From assembly GCF_003479405.1 (NCBI RefSeq), contig NZ_QUHB01000011.1:7031-71030 (forward strand): DNA of 64,000 nt, in the 5' to 3' direction. Below the pieces are notes generated by a model, which worked only from the letters and a program-made list of their open reading frames with translations, did not search any database and was not told the origin of the DNA. Shown piece after piece: positions 7,903 through 15,806 of this stretch (positions within the stretch are counted from its first letter, which is position 1; each line of letters starts with the position of its first letter). The position numbers and the translations under genes were made by a program. The DNA is from Eubacterium sp. AF16-48. GTDB lineage: Bacteria > Bacillota > Clostridia > Lachnospirales > Lachnospiraceae.

Positions 7903-9804
7903 TTATTTGTCATGTAATCCCTGTTGTAGGGTAACAGGCTTGGCATGCTCCGTTAATTCCTCAATAACCGGAATTTTTCCAATAATATTATCAGAAAGCC
8001 AATCCATTGTAATAATATCATTTACAGACAATGTCTGATTTTCGCTGTTTCTAATAGTTCTGTCCTGAGAATAAATAACACCGGAAAATGGGTTAAATTC
8101 ACCGGAACAGATAGTTTTCTTTAAAAGTCCCAGAAGACGTTTTATGCCTTCAGGAAGCCATGGAGAGCTAATAATGTCTATGGCTTTTTGGGACATTCCC
8201 CACCAGTAATTAATGGCTGTGGCATCTTTGCCTTCACCGGATTTCCATGTGCCGTCTAATATGGAACGCACTAACTGGGTGTAAAAAGGTCCCCAGTGGT
8301 ACACGGGAATGGCAAGATTCCAGACACTGTCACTGTACATTTTATATAAACCATAATAGCGGCTACCGGCTTCGGGAACAGACAAATCATGGTCTGAAAC
8401 GCAATCCGGTTGTAAATCCGAAAGCTGTCTGTCAAAATCAAAATCCTTAAGACAGCGCCACAAAAGGTGTATCTGGGCACGGGGATTGGTCATTTTAGCA
8501 CCAAGGGCAAAAGCATTTATATTGGCAATGGTTCCATAAATAGGGTAATCAGCAATATAAGCGATTTTGTCATGCTCAGACATGGCACCGGCAATGGCAC
8601 CCATAATAAATTTCGCCTCATACATACGTGCATAGTAAGTACGCATATGACTGTGAGCAGCATGAAGAGAACAGTTTACTATATGAATTTTAGGGTGGGC
8701 AATGGCATATTTAAGACTTGCCTGGGAAAAAGCAGGTGAAGTTGTAAATATAACATCGCAGTTTTCTGCAATTGCCTTGGCTAAAGTGGATTCTATGGTG
8801 TTTACGGTAACATTGTCATAATATACCGTAGTTATTTCGTCCTTTAAACTCTCTTCTAAATGAGCCCTGCCTAATTCATGAGAGTAAGTCCACGAAGATG
8901 AGGCAGAGGTTTTTTCATATATAAAGCCAACCTTCAGGGAATTTTGTGAAGGTGTCAGTAATTTAGTTAAAACTGAAGGCTTTTTCATGGAAGCAGTCAT
9001 TCTCAAATCAACCTGTTTTTTGGACATTAATTCAAATTCCGTGTAATTAAGGGAAATCAGCTTCTTAATTTCACTATCACTTTTAGCTAAAAGCTCTTTA
9101 TATCCATATAAAGTAATAAATGATAAAAATGAATCTCCCGGAGTTATATGCTTTAATTCATCTCCGCCATGGGAAATATATTCGCTTTTAAATAATAGAT
9201 ATAATGAACGAAAGTCTGCCATTTCATCGTCAGACCAATGTTCATCAGGACCTTTACCTACGGCTGCCTGAAGCTTTTCAAAGCTTCCAAGCCTTGAAAA
9301 ATATATATAATTTATATGACTAAGTTCATAAAAATCCATATATTCATAGTAGATTTTTATGTTTTTATCGTCAGTTTTTCTTGGAACAATACGGGTAACT
9401 TCACCCATTATAGAGGTAGCCTTAAAGTACTTTAAAACACTGACACGTTTATTACCTTCTAAAACATAAAATCTGTTCATGTATTCATAGGCAATAATAG
9501 GCGAATTAATTCCTTCATTAACCTGACTTATGCTAAGATTTATCCATTTGGAGGCAAATTCTGAGTCCACATCAAGAATAGGCATAAAATTGCTAGAAAA
9601 AGAATTACTTCTTCCGCTGGTTTTAGTGCCGACAATCTGGTCTAAGGGAATTTGTACCAATCCAATAGAAACCTCTCTATAATTTCGTGTTTCGTGTAAA
9701 ATATCATCAAGGGCTTCTAAAGTAGGAATTTCACCTGCAATAAGTTTTGACTGATAATCCTTTTGCCCCATTTTTGAGGCACGAATGTAATCATTATATG
9801 ACAT
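7903..9804 (-). CDS. ParB-like domain fused to a BMP/PnrA-type binding domain
   Basis: 633 residues without signal peptide or lipobox. Residues about 45-145 resemble a ParB/sulfiredoxin-like module (VQIPLDQIVGT, INSPIIAYEYMNRFYVLEGN, then KRVSVLKYF). Residues about 290-600 resemble the Bmp/Med/PnrA family of purine-nucleoside-binding proteins (KVGFIYE, SWTYSHELGR, CDVIFTTSPAF, AKFIMGAIAGAMS, IAYIADYPIYG, NAFALGAKMTNP). Such proteins are usually surface lipoproteins of ABC importers; this one must be cytoplasmic, like B. subtilis Med. It lies between a membrane-protein gene and a phosphoesterase gene in one operon. A nucleoside-responsive regulator is plausible but unproven. Both domain calls rest on motif appearance. 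Confidence 0.7.
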   Translation of the reverse strand: MSYNDYIRASKMGQKDYQSKLIAGEIPTLEALDDILHETRNYREVSIGLVQIPLDQIVGTKTSGRSNSFSSNFMPILDVDSEFASKWINLSISQVNEGINSPIIAYEYMNRFYVLEGNKRVSVLKYFKATSIMGEVTRIVPRKTDDKNIKIYYEYMDFYELSHINYIYFSRLGSFEKLQAAVGKGPDEHWSDDEMADFRSLYLLFKSEYISHGGDELKHITPGDSFLSFITLYGYKELLAKSDSEIKKLISLNYTEFELMSKKQVDLRMTASMKKPSVLTKLLTPSQNSLKVGFIYEKTSASSSWTYSHELGRAHLEESLKDEITTVYYDNVTVNTIESTLAKAIAENCDVIFTTSPAFSQASLKYAIAHPKIHIVNCSLHAAHSHMRTYYARMYEAKFIMGAIAGAMSEHDKIAYIADYPIYGTIANINAFALGAKMTNPRAQIHLLWRCLKDFDFDRQLSDLQPDCVSDHDLSVPEAGSRYYGLYKMYSDSVWNLAIPVYHWGPFYTQLVRSILDGTWKSGEGKDATAINYWWGMSQKAIDIISSPWLPEGIKRLLGLLKKTICSGEFNPFSGVIYSQDRTIRNSENQTLSVNDIITMDWLSDNIIGKIPVIEELTEHAKPVTLQQGLHDK

Positions 9805-9853
9805 AAAATTTAACAGGATAACCGGTTAAGATTATCACAATCCTTCCTAAAAA

Positions 9854-10531
9854 TTAGTTCTTACGATAGTATACACTTACTCCCTCATTTTGGTAATAAG
9901 CCGTAATGGTTATAGACTTGGTTTTCCACCAACTCTCTTTATTTCCATTAGAATATTCTCTTGAATATGTAGCGTCACCATATTTTTTCGTAATATTTGA
10001 TAAAATGGTTTCATAGGAAGTTTCTCCTAAAGAACCGTATTGTATACGGATTTCCAATAATTTATCATTAAAAAAAACATACTGTAAAAGGGCATTGGGG
10101 TCTGACGGTGCCACAGACATTCCAAAGAATGAAGCGGTGTTGGCAATATCAAATTTGTAAGTAAGATATCCGTAACCGTCTGTGGATTCCTTATAATCTC
10201 CATCTACAGTATCATACTGTTTATCTTCGTATTTTTTTATTTCTTTGTAGGAATCAGAAAATTTAATCTTTCTTTCGCTGGTGATTTTAGCGTTACATGT
10301 TCCATCCTGGGCACCGGATTCCGCAACAACGGAAATGGTTTTTGCCGTCTGACTTTCAGCTGTCTGGTTGGAAGGTGCAGATTTATTGAAATCTCCAAAT
10401 TTCAGTGCGAATATTACTACCACAAAGACAACAATAATGCACAAAGATGCAATAATTATGTAAGGTGCACTGTTTTTAGTGTTTTTTTGTTCCTGATTTG
10501 TGTTTTTATTAACAGATGTACGGCTACTCAT
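9854..10531 (-). CDS. Membrane-anchored protein of unknown function
   Basis: The start is the ATG at 10531 after GGAGG; an in-frame ATG at 10567 lacks a ribosome site. The product has 225 residues: a hydrophilic Asn/Gln-rich cytoplasmic start, one membrane helix (about 22-46) and an exported Thr/Ser-rich part. A C-terminal domain (about 90-225) has KYEDKQYDTVDGDY, YGYLTYKFD and YGDATYSREYSNGNKES, reminiscent of small lipoprotein beta-domains but not identified. It is the first gene of the minus-strand operon with the ParB-like/BMP fusion and phosphoesterase genes. An externally facing sensor or cell-envelope role is possible. Confidence 0.6.
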   Translation of the reverse strand: MSSRTSVNKNTNQEQKNTKNSAPYIIIASLCIIVVFVVVIFALKFGDFNKSAPSNQTAESQTAKTISVVAESGAQDGTCNAKITSERKIKFSDSYKEIKKYEDKQYDTVDGDYKESTDGYGYLTYKFDIANTASFFGMSVAPSDPNALLQYVFFNDKLLEIRIQYGSLGETSYETILSNITKKYGDATYSREYSNGNKESWWKTKSITITAYYQNEGVSVYYRKN

Positions 10532-10618
10532 TAAGTATATTCCTCCAAAATCCATATTTATTAACAAATGATACCATAAAAAACTATATAATTAAAGGCA
10601 GGTTAAACAAAAATAATG

Positions 10619-10646
10619 TTGAATATTAATTTTATTTTGTTATAAT
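10619..10646 (+). promoter_or_regulatory. Promoter of the ATP-grasp leader RNA
   Basis: TTGAAT at 10619-10624, 16-bp spacer and a perfect TATAAT at 10641-10646. Predicted transcript start is near 10653, giving a leader of about 185 bases before the first ATP-grasp gene. Confidence 0.6.
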
Positions 10647-10652
10647 AGCAAT

Positions 10653-10786
10653 GTAGTACCTAATACTTATTTCCCAGGCAGATTTTTATCTGTCGGGAGA
10701 GTCTCTCCTAAGACTCATAAGTATACTAACATATTTTTCAGTCCGGAACGGTTAATGGCAAGGGGGCCTTAACCGTTCTTTGATGT
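10653..10786 (+). ncRNA. Structured leader or small RNA ending in a terminator (class unknown)
   Basis: From the predicted start the RNA can form a closing stem ATACTTAT (10663-10670) with ATAAGTAT (10717-10724). This encloses two hairpins: GGCAGA/TCTGTC extended by CCC/GGG, and GAGTC/GACTC. Single-stranded sequence and a strong terminator (10746-10782) follow, 50 bases before the ATP-grasp start. The layout, promoter, three-way junction, terminator, gene, fits a riboswitch or attenuator. A free-standing small RNA is the alternative. I could not match it to purine, guanidine, glycine, PreQ1, 6S or T-box patterns. Confidence 0.45.
10746..10782 (+). terminator. Terminator within the ATP-grasp leader
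   Basis: GAACGGTTAA (10746-10755) pairs with TTAACCGTTC (10769-10778), with GGC/GCC extending the top, followed by TTTG. It lies between promoter and gene, so it must be read through or relieved for expression. Confidence 0.7.
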
Positions 10787-10836
10787 TATGGGGAAATAAT
10801 TACAAAACATTTAGTATAGAGAAAAGAGGAACATAC

Positions 10837-11715
10837 ATGAAAAAAGGATGGCTTATAGTAAACGGTTATCTTAAGAGCAAAAAGTTTGATGAAATATATG
10901 CATGGCTTTTAAAGGCGGCAGAGGAAGCAGGATGTGAACTGAGAATATTGGAAAATGACAGGTTAGATTCCATACTTCCGGCAGATTCTTCAAAGGTAAA
11001 CTGGCGGGAAAAACCTGATTTCGTTATTTTCTGGGATAAGGATGTGAAACTGGCAAGGCTTCTTGAGGCAGAAGGCTTTAGGGTTTTTAACAGTGCAGAT
11101 GCCATAGAAATCTGTGATGATAAATCACTTACCTTTATAAAACTAAAAAACACAGATATAAAAATGCCGAAAACCTACTGTGCACCAATGACCTTTGAAA
11201 AAGAATATTCTGATTACACCTTTGTACTTCAGGTAGAGGGAAGTCTGGGATATCCTATGATTATCAAGGAAAATAAAGGCTCTTTCGGGGAGCAGGTGTA
11301 TAAGGTGGAAGATTACTATGAGGCTGTGGAGCAAATAAAGAAAATCGGTGGCTGTGATTTTATTATGCAGGAGTATATAGAAAGCTCTAAAGGTCAGGAC
11401 GTAAGAATACATGTAGTGGGAAATGAGATTGTTACGGCAATGAAACGTGTTAATAAGAATGATTTTCGGGTTAATATAACTAACGGGGGTTCAATGGAAA
11501 AGTATCAGCCAACTAAAGAACAATGCGAAATGGCACTTAAAGTATGCGAAAAATTAGGATTGGATTTCGCGGGAGTTGACATAATGTTCGGAAAAAATGG
11601 AGAACCGGTTTTGTGCGAAGTAAATTCCAATGCCCATTTTAAAAACATTTATGACTGCACAGGTGTAAATGTGGCAGAAAAAATTATTGATTATATTTTA
11701 AAGAAAATTAATTAA
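10837..11715 (+). CDS. RimK-like ATP-grasp ligase, first of a tandem pair
   Basis: Starts at ATG 10837 after AAGAGG; an in-frame ATG at 10780 overlaps the leader terminator. 292 residues: an N-terminal substrate-domain region (1-110), then an ATP-grasp fold with YPMIIKENKGSFGEQV (nucleotide lysine and flexible loop, about 145-160), MQEYIESSKGQDVRIHVVGN, and the Mg-binding end GVDIMFGKNGEPVLCEVNSN (near 255-275). RimK-type enzymes join amino acids or peptides through acyl-phosphates, so this probably makes a peptide-like bond on an unknown substrate. A paralogue follows 10 bases downstream, suggesting two consecutive ligations. Confidence 0.75.
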   Translation: MKKGWLIVNGYLKSKKFDEIYAWLLKAAEEAGCELRILENDRLDSILPADSSKVNWREKPDFVIFWDKDVKLARLLEAEGFRVFNSADAIEICDDKSLTFIKLKNTDIKMPKTYCAPMTFEKEYSDYTFVLQVEGSLGYPMIIKENKGSFGEQVYKVEDYYEAVEQIKKIGGCDFIMQEYIESSKGQDVRIHVVGNEIVTAMKRVNKNDFRVNITNGGSMEKYQPTKEQCEMALKVCEKLGLDFAGVDIMFGKNGEPVLCEVNSNAHFKNIYDCTGVNVAEKIIDYILKKIN

Positions 11716-11725
11716 TGGAGTTGCA

Positions 11726-12520
11726 ATGAAAGGGTATATTATTTACAATACAGAGGACTTGGCTAAGAATCAAAGATTTATTAAATTTATCACAGAAACA
11801 TTAAATGAATATAATATAGATGTGGAACTGGTTATTACTGAAAGGATGAAATTAGCGGAAACTGAAAATCCTGATTTTGTTATAAACCGTAGCAGGAATG
11901 CTGATGTTTCAAGATATTTTGAGGGAAAAAACATAAGAGTCTTTAATAGTGGAAAAATAACGGAAATCGCCAATGATAAAAGAAAAAGTTATGAATATTT
12001 AGAAGGAATTGTTCCCTTTATGCCTCTCATGAGTGAAGAGGAAGCAGAAAGTTCAGGAAAGCCTTATATTATAAAGAGCTGCAATGGTCACGGTGGAACC
12101 CAGGTTTTTATGGTTGAAAACTTCCAGCAGAAGAATGAAGCTATAAATGAAATGAAGGGAAATGATTTTATTTTCCAGAAATGTTGTTCAGATTTAGGAA
12201 GAGATGTACGGGTGTATGTTATTGGAAATGAAATTGTACAGGCAATGGAGCGGACTTCTGCTGAAAGTTTCAAAAGCAATTATAGCTTAGGGGGAAAGGC
12301 AGAACCCTATACATTAAAGGATTATGAAATCTCAATGGTTAAAAAAATACTTAATGTTTTGCCAATGGATTACGCCGGAATTGACTTTATTTTTCATAAA
12401 GGCAAGGCAGTTTTTAATGAAATAGAGGATGCCGTAGGAGCCAGAATGATTTATGAAAATACTGACATTCATATCGTAAAACTATTTGCAGAGTATATTG
12501 CAAGGGAAGTTAGAAAATAA
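11726..12520 (+). CDS. RimK-like ATP-grasp protein, second of a tandem pair
   Basis: 264 residues, ATG after GGAG, 10 bases behind the first ATP-grasp gene. Same plan as its neighbour: N-terminal region with the DFVINRSRNADVSRYF block, then YIIKSCNGHGGTQVFMV (ATP-binding strand and loop), FIFQKCCSDLGRDVRVYVIGN and YAGIDFIFHKGKAVFNEIED. Where the first protein has CEVNSN at the metal site, this one has NEIEDA: the first Glu is kept and the Asn replaced by Glu, so metal binding or activity may differ. It may be the partner ligase of a two-step pathway or a modified subunit. Confidence 0.7.
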   Translation: MKGYIIYNTEDLAKNQRFIKFITETLNEYNIDVELVITERMKLAETENPDFVINRSRNADVSRYFEGKNIRVFNSGKITEIANDKRKSYEYLEGIVPFMPLMSEEEAESSGKPYIIKSCNGHGGTQVFMVENFQQKNEAINEMKGNDFIFQKCCSDLGRDVRVYVIGNEIVQAMERTSAESFKSNYSLGGKAEPYTLKDYEISMVKKILNVLPMDYAGIDFIFHKGKAVFNEIEDAVGARMIYENTDIHIVKLFAEYIAREVRK

Positions 12521-12541
12521 ATTTGAAATCAGGAGTGACAG

Positions 12542-13102
12542 ATGAATTTTTGGAAAAGGCTGTTTGGGCATTTTAGAACAATAACGAAACATAGACATAA
12601 GGTTATAGCAAACTGTGCAAAAGCAGGAATTTTGTGGCAGGGACTTAGACATGATTTGTCAAAGTATACACCTACTGAGTTTGTGCCGGGAGTGAAATAT
12701 TATACCGGAAAGCGAAGTCCTAACGAAGGCGAAAGGGAAGAATACGGATATTCCAAGGCGTGGATGCACCATAAAGGAAGAAACAGGCATCATTACGAAT
12801 ACTGGGTGGATTATAATTTGGAAACAAAGAGAAATGAACCGGTGGAAATGCCATATAATTATGTGGCAGAAATGTTTTGCGACAGATTAGCTGCAAGTAA
12901 AATCTATAACGGGAAAAATTACACGGATAAATCCCCACTGGATTATTTTAACTACAGAACACCTCATAGAAGCATCAATCCCAAAACAAAGGAGGAATTG
13001 TCAAAACTTCTTGTTATGAATTATGAAAAGGGAGAAAAAGAAACCTTTGAATATATAAGAAAAAGGGTTAAAGAGGAAAAACAACGAAAAAATAAAAGGT
13101 AG
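12542..13102 (+). CDS. DUF5662 family protein
   Basis: 186 residues, ATG after CAGGAGTGA, 21 bases behind the second ATP-grasp gene and probably cotranscribed. It has a His-rich core: FRTITKHRHKV, LRHDLSKYTPTEF (about 39-51) and AWMHHKGRNRHHYEYW (about 75-90), a spacing of His and Asp that could bind metal in an HD-like helical fold. I place it in DUF5662 from memory; no activity is known to me. The C-terminus is strongly basic. The neighbours hint at a hydrolase or accessory role for the ATP-grasp product, by inference only. Confidence 0.65.
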   Translation: MNFWKRLFGHFRTITKHRHKVIANCAKAGILWQGLRHDLSKYTPTEFVPGVKYYTGKRSPNEGEREEYGYSKAWMHHKGRNRHHYEYWVDYNLETKRNEPVEMPYNYVAEMFCDRLAASKIYNGKNYTDKSPLDYFNYRTPHRSINPKTKEELSKLLVMNYEKGEKETFEYIRKRVKEEKQRKNKR

Positions 13103-13130
13103 TCGGAAATTCTCCAACTACCTTTTATTT
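13094..13130 (+). terminator. Bidirectional terminator between DUF5662 and gtrA genes
   Basis: AAAAGGTAGT pairs with ACTACCTTTT around a short inner stem, followed by ATTTTTA. The minus-strand gtrA-like gene ends at 13131, so it serves both converging genes. Confidence 0.75.
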
Positions 13131-13592
13131 TTAATCTGCCTGATTTTCTTTATTCTTGAAAATCAACAGCTTACTAAATACATAATTTAAAATAACAACA
13201 ATTATGCTTACTAAAACTTTACTGAACATTCCGTCAATTCCAAGGAATTTCTGGTTAAGTCCTAATTTAACCAGCGCCGGTACTCCAAGCCATTCGATGC
13301 AGCCGGTTATAAGACGGGCACCTACAAACATGGACATTTCTTTAAGTACAAACTTCAGTTTCCAGCTATAGCTTTCAAAAACCCAGATTTTATTGGTGAA
13401 ATATGCAAAGATTACACCTGCAATCCAGGCTATAACGTTAGCAACGGCAACTTTTGTAACCTCACCGCTTATGGGAAGTGCCCTGACAGTAACGGCATAT
13501 ACAACCCAGTTCACCAGAGTTGTTAAAACTCCCATAATTAAATACATAATAATTTCCTTATATTGATAATAAAGATTTTTAATAGTCTTCAT
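13131..13592 (-). CDS. GtrA family membrane protein
   Basis: 153 residues with four predicted helices (about 13-33, 45-66, 85-103, 120-142). The start YKEIIMYLIMGVLTTLVNWVVY and the later FAYFTNKIWVFES are typical of GtrA-like proteins, thought to move or flip polyprenyl-phosphate-linked sugars for cell-surface glycan decoration. The start is ATG after GGGAGGAAACCA. The upstream leader contains an 88-bp tandem repeat carrying a duplicated short ORF, an odd arrangement for this gene. No glycosyltransferase adjoins it. Confidence 0.8.
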   Translation of the reverse strand: MKTIKNLYYQYKEIIMYLIMGVLTTLVNWVVYAVTVRALPISGEVTKVAVANVIAWIAGVIFAYFTNKIWVFESYSWKLKFVLKEMSMFVGARLITGCIEWLGVPALVKLGLNQKFLGIDGMFSKVLVSIIVVILNYVFSKLLIFKNKENQAD

Positions 13593-13594
13593 TG

Positions 13595-13795
13595 GTTTCC
13601 TCCCTAGTTAATGTAGCGCCCCCTCCTTAGGTCGGCGGCAAGTCGTCGGAAACATCTTAATAAATAAACTTCGTTTATTTAGTTTCCTCCCAAAGTCAAT
13701 GTAACGCCCCCTCCTTAGGTCGGCGGCAAGTCGTCGGAAACATCTTAATAAATAAACTTCGTTTATTTAGTTTCCTCCTCAAATCAATGTAGTGC
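13595..13795 (-). repeat. 88-bp tandem repeat upstream of gtrA, with duplicated 15-codon ORF
   Basis: Two nearly identical units (from about 13595 and 13682, period 87-88 bp) and the start of a third (from 13770) fill the gtrA leader. Read on the minus strand each unit has GGAGGAAACT, a small hairpin AAATAAAC-gaa-GTTTATTT and an ATG opening the peptide MFPTTCRRPKEGALH. The peptide is the same in both units, although one Leu codon (TTA or CTA) and the stop (TGA or TAA) differ. This may be a leader peptide or part of a dispersed repeat. Confidence 0.7.
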
Positions 13796-13899
13796 GTTTT
13801 AAAGGCACATACCCCATAATAATACCATAAATTATTTTTGTAAAGTATAATAAAATATGCTATATTAAATGCAGAATAAAGTGGAAAAGGACGCACAGC

Positions 13900-14541
13900 A
13901 TGGATAGATATTATTACAATAAAAACGGTAAATTAGTAAACAGAAGTCTGCCATATGTGACAATAGCGCTTATAGTGATAAACGTGGTAATATTTCTGGG
14001 GATGGAGCTGATTGGGGACACTGAGGATTCCATGTACCTTTATCAGCATGGTGCAATGTACTGGCCTAGTGTATATGAAGGGGAACAGTGGTACAGACTT
14101 ATTACCCATATGTTTATTCATTCAGGTCCGGAGCATTTATTAAACAATATGTTTATGTTGGGGATTTTAGGCTACCAGATGGAAAAGGAATATGGAGCTG
14201 TTAAATACTTTATAACGTATATGGTTAGTGGAGTAGGTGGAGCAGTATTTTCATCACTTATTGAAATGAAGTTAAATGATGCCCCTGTAAGCATTGGTGC
14301 GTCAGGTGCCATATTTGGAATCTTCGGGGTACTGCTTGTGATAATTTTCAAAAACAGAAGATTAGACGGTAACGGAACTGCAATCAGATTAATTATATTG
14401 TTTGTCCTTATGGTATTTGGAAACATGGAAGAAGGCGTAGACTGGATGGCACATTTAGGGGGAGCCCTGATTGGTGTGCTATTGGCTTTTATTTTATACA
14501 GACCTAAAAAAAGAAAACAGGAGGAAATTTATTATGGATAA
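13900..14541 (+). CDS. Rhomboid family intramembrane serine protease
   Basis: 213 residues with about six membrane helices. The catalytic serine is in GASGAIFG (S135) and the partner histidine in WMAHLGG (H185). The upstream HMFIHSGPEHLLNNMF block (about 70-85) matches the rhomboid HxxxN region, and YGAVKYFITYMVSGVGG is also typical. It cleaves membrane proteins within the bilayer; substrates are unknown. Its stop lies inside the start of the HIT gene (8-base overlap), so the two are probably cotranslated, though a functional link is not obvious. Confidence 0.9.
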   Translation: MDRYYYNKNGKLVNRSLPYVTIALIVINVVIFLGMELIGDTEDSMYLYQHGAMYWPSVYEGEQWYRLITHMFIHSGPEHLLNNMFMLGILGYQMEKEYGAVKYFITYMVSGVGGAVFSSLIEMKLNDAPVSIGASGAIFGIFGVLLVIIFKNRRLDGNGTAIRLIILFVLMVFGNMEEGVDWMAHLGGALIGVLLAFILYRPKKRKQEEIYYG

Positions 14542-14950
14542 TTGTATTTTTTGTAAAATAGCAGCAGGAGAAATCCCATCAACTACTTTGTATGAGGATG
14601 ATGATGTAAGAGTTATTTTTGACATAGGGCCGGCAACTAAGGGACATGCCCTTGTTATACCAAAGGCACATGTGGCAAATGTTTTTGAGATACCTGATGA
14701 TTTATTAGGAAAAGCATACTCAGTGGCAAAGAAAATTGCCCAGGCACTTAAGGAAACAACCGGATGTGAGGGAATTAACATTTTACAGAATAATGGGGAA
14801 ATGGCAGGCCAGTCAGTTTTTCATTTCCACATTCATGTTATTCCCCGTTATGAAGGTGATACTGCCAATATTAAGTGGGAACAGGGAACAGCAGATAGTG
14901 ACTATTTAAACGAGTTAGCAGGTAAGGTTAAAGAAATTTTAAGCAAATAG
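14534..14950 (+). CDS. HIT family nucleotide hydrolase/transferase
   Basis: 138 residues from ATG 14534, right after AGGAGGAAATTT and overlapping the rhomboid gene end. It has CIFCKIAAGEIPS at the N-terminus, GHALVIPKAHV, and the histidine triad HFHIHV (H97, H99, H101) followed by IPR. This is the Hint/PKCI-like branch, which hydrolyses nucleoside phosphoramidates such as aminoacyl-AMP. It is a cytoplasmic housekeeping protein of usual length. Confidence 0.92.
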   Translation: MDNCIFCKIAAGEIPSTTLYEDDDVRVIFDIGPATKGHALVIPKAHVANVFEIPDDLLGKAYSVAKKIAQALKETTGCEGINILQNNGEMAGQSVFHFHIHVIPRYEGDTANIKWEQGTADSDYLNELAGKVKEILSK

Positions 14951-14983
14951 CTGATTTTATACATAGGTTACGAGGTACTGAAA

Positions 14984-15712
14984 TTGAAAGATGAAAAAAT
15001 TACGGAAGATACTTTAAGAAAAGCTTTGTCAGGATATATGAATATAAAGGGACAGGAGATTCTTGATAAAGAGCATTATGATGTTAATGATGGCTTTGCA
15101 TATCCTGATGAGGAACAGGTTAAAGGCTTTAGAAAAATATGTAACAGAGAATTTAAAAAAATATGGCTTAGAAATGGCATAAAAGCCTTCCCATATAAGG
15201 TTGTTACAGCAGTTGCCGTTATTTTGATTCTCATTAATATTTCAATTGTTACAGTACCGGGACTTAGAGAGATAATATTGAATTTTAAAATGTCATCATC
15301 TGCAACTAATACCAAAATTGTTAGTGATGACAGTAAAGGTTCAATATACAATGAAGAAAATAGTGAATATTCCATAGGAACAGACAATACATATGAAATT
15401 TCATATATTCCGGAGGGATTCACTTTAACAAAATCACAGAGTACAACAAGAATTAAGGATTATGAGTACAGCTGTGGAGATAAGAGTTTTATATTCAGCC
15501 AAATGTCAGAAGATTCCACATTACAGGTAGATACAGAAGGCGCAAAGGTGGAATATGTAGACATCAATGGAAATAAAGCATTAGTATCAGAAGAAGATAA
15601 TTATATAGTCATAACATGGAAAGAGGATGAATACTTCTTTGAACTTTCCGCAAATGAAATTGACAAAGATACTGTAATTAAAATAGCAAAAAGTACTAAA
15701 AAATGTAATTAA
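14984..15712 (+). CDS. Membrane protein with DUF4367-like C-terminal domain
   Basis: Starts at TTG 14984 after GAGGT. 242 residues: a cytoplasmic N-terminal part (1-70), one helix (about 72-94) and an exported part. The end has YIPEGFTLTKSQS, YVDINGNKALVSEEDN and ITWKEDEYFFELSANEI, the pattern of DUF4367 domains often found on anti-sigma-factor-like proteins of clostridia. No sigma factor gene lies next to it, so an anti-sigma role is only a possibility. Confidence 0.7.
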   Translation: MKDEKITEDTLRKALSGYMNIKGQEILDKEHYDVNDGFAYPDEEQVKGFRKICNREFKKIWLRNGIKAFPYKVVTAVAVILILINISIVTVPGLREIILNFKMSSSATNTKIVSDDSKGSIYNEENSEYSIGTDNTYEISYIPEGFTLTKSQSTTRIKDYEYSCGDKSFIFSQMSEDSTLQVDTEGAKVEYVDINGNKALVSEEDNYIVITWKEDEYFFELSANEIDKDTVIKIAKSTKKCN

Positions 15713-15754
15713 AAATTGTGCAAATATACAAAAGTAAAATTTTTTTGTTCCGAT

Positions 15755-15783
15755 TTGCCTTTTCGTACGTTGTTAATTATAAG
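15755..15783 (+). promoter_or_regulatory. Probable promoter of the small secreted protein gene
   Basis: TTGCCT at 15755-15760, 17-bp spacer, TATAAG at 15778-15783, ending about 24 bases before the start codon. Confidence 0.4.
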
Positions 15784-15806
15784 GATGTAGCGAAAGGAGG
15801 TAAGTT

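Noticed and set aside
10653..10786. Purine riboswitch or 6S RNA
   Set aside because: The three-way junction lacks the purine-riboswitch loop sequences, and the RNA is too short and lacks the central bubble of 6S.
13595..13795. CRISPR array
   Set aside because: Only two long 88-bp units without unique spacers; a tandem duplication instead. No cas genes in the window.
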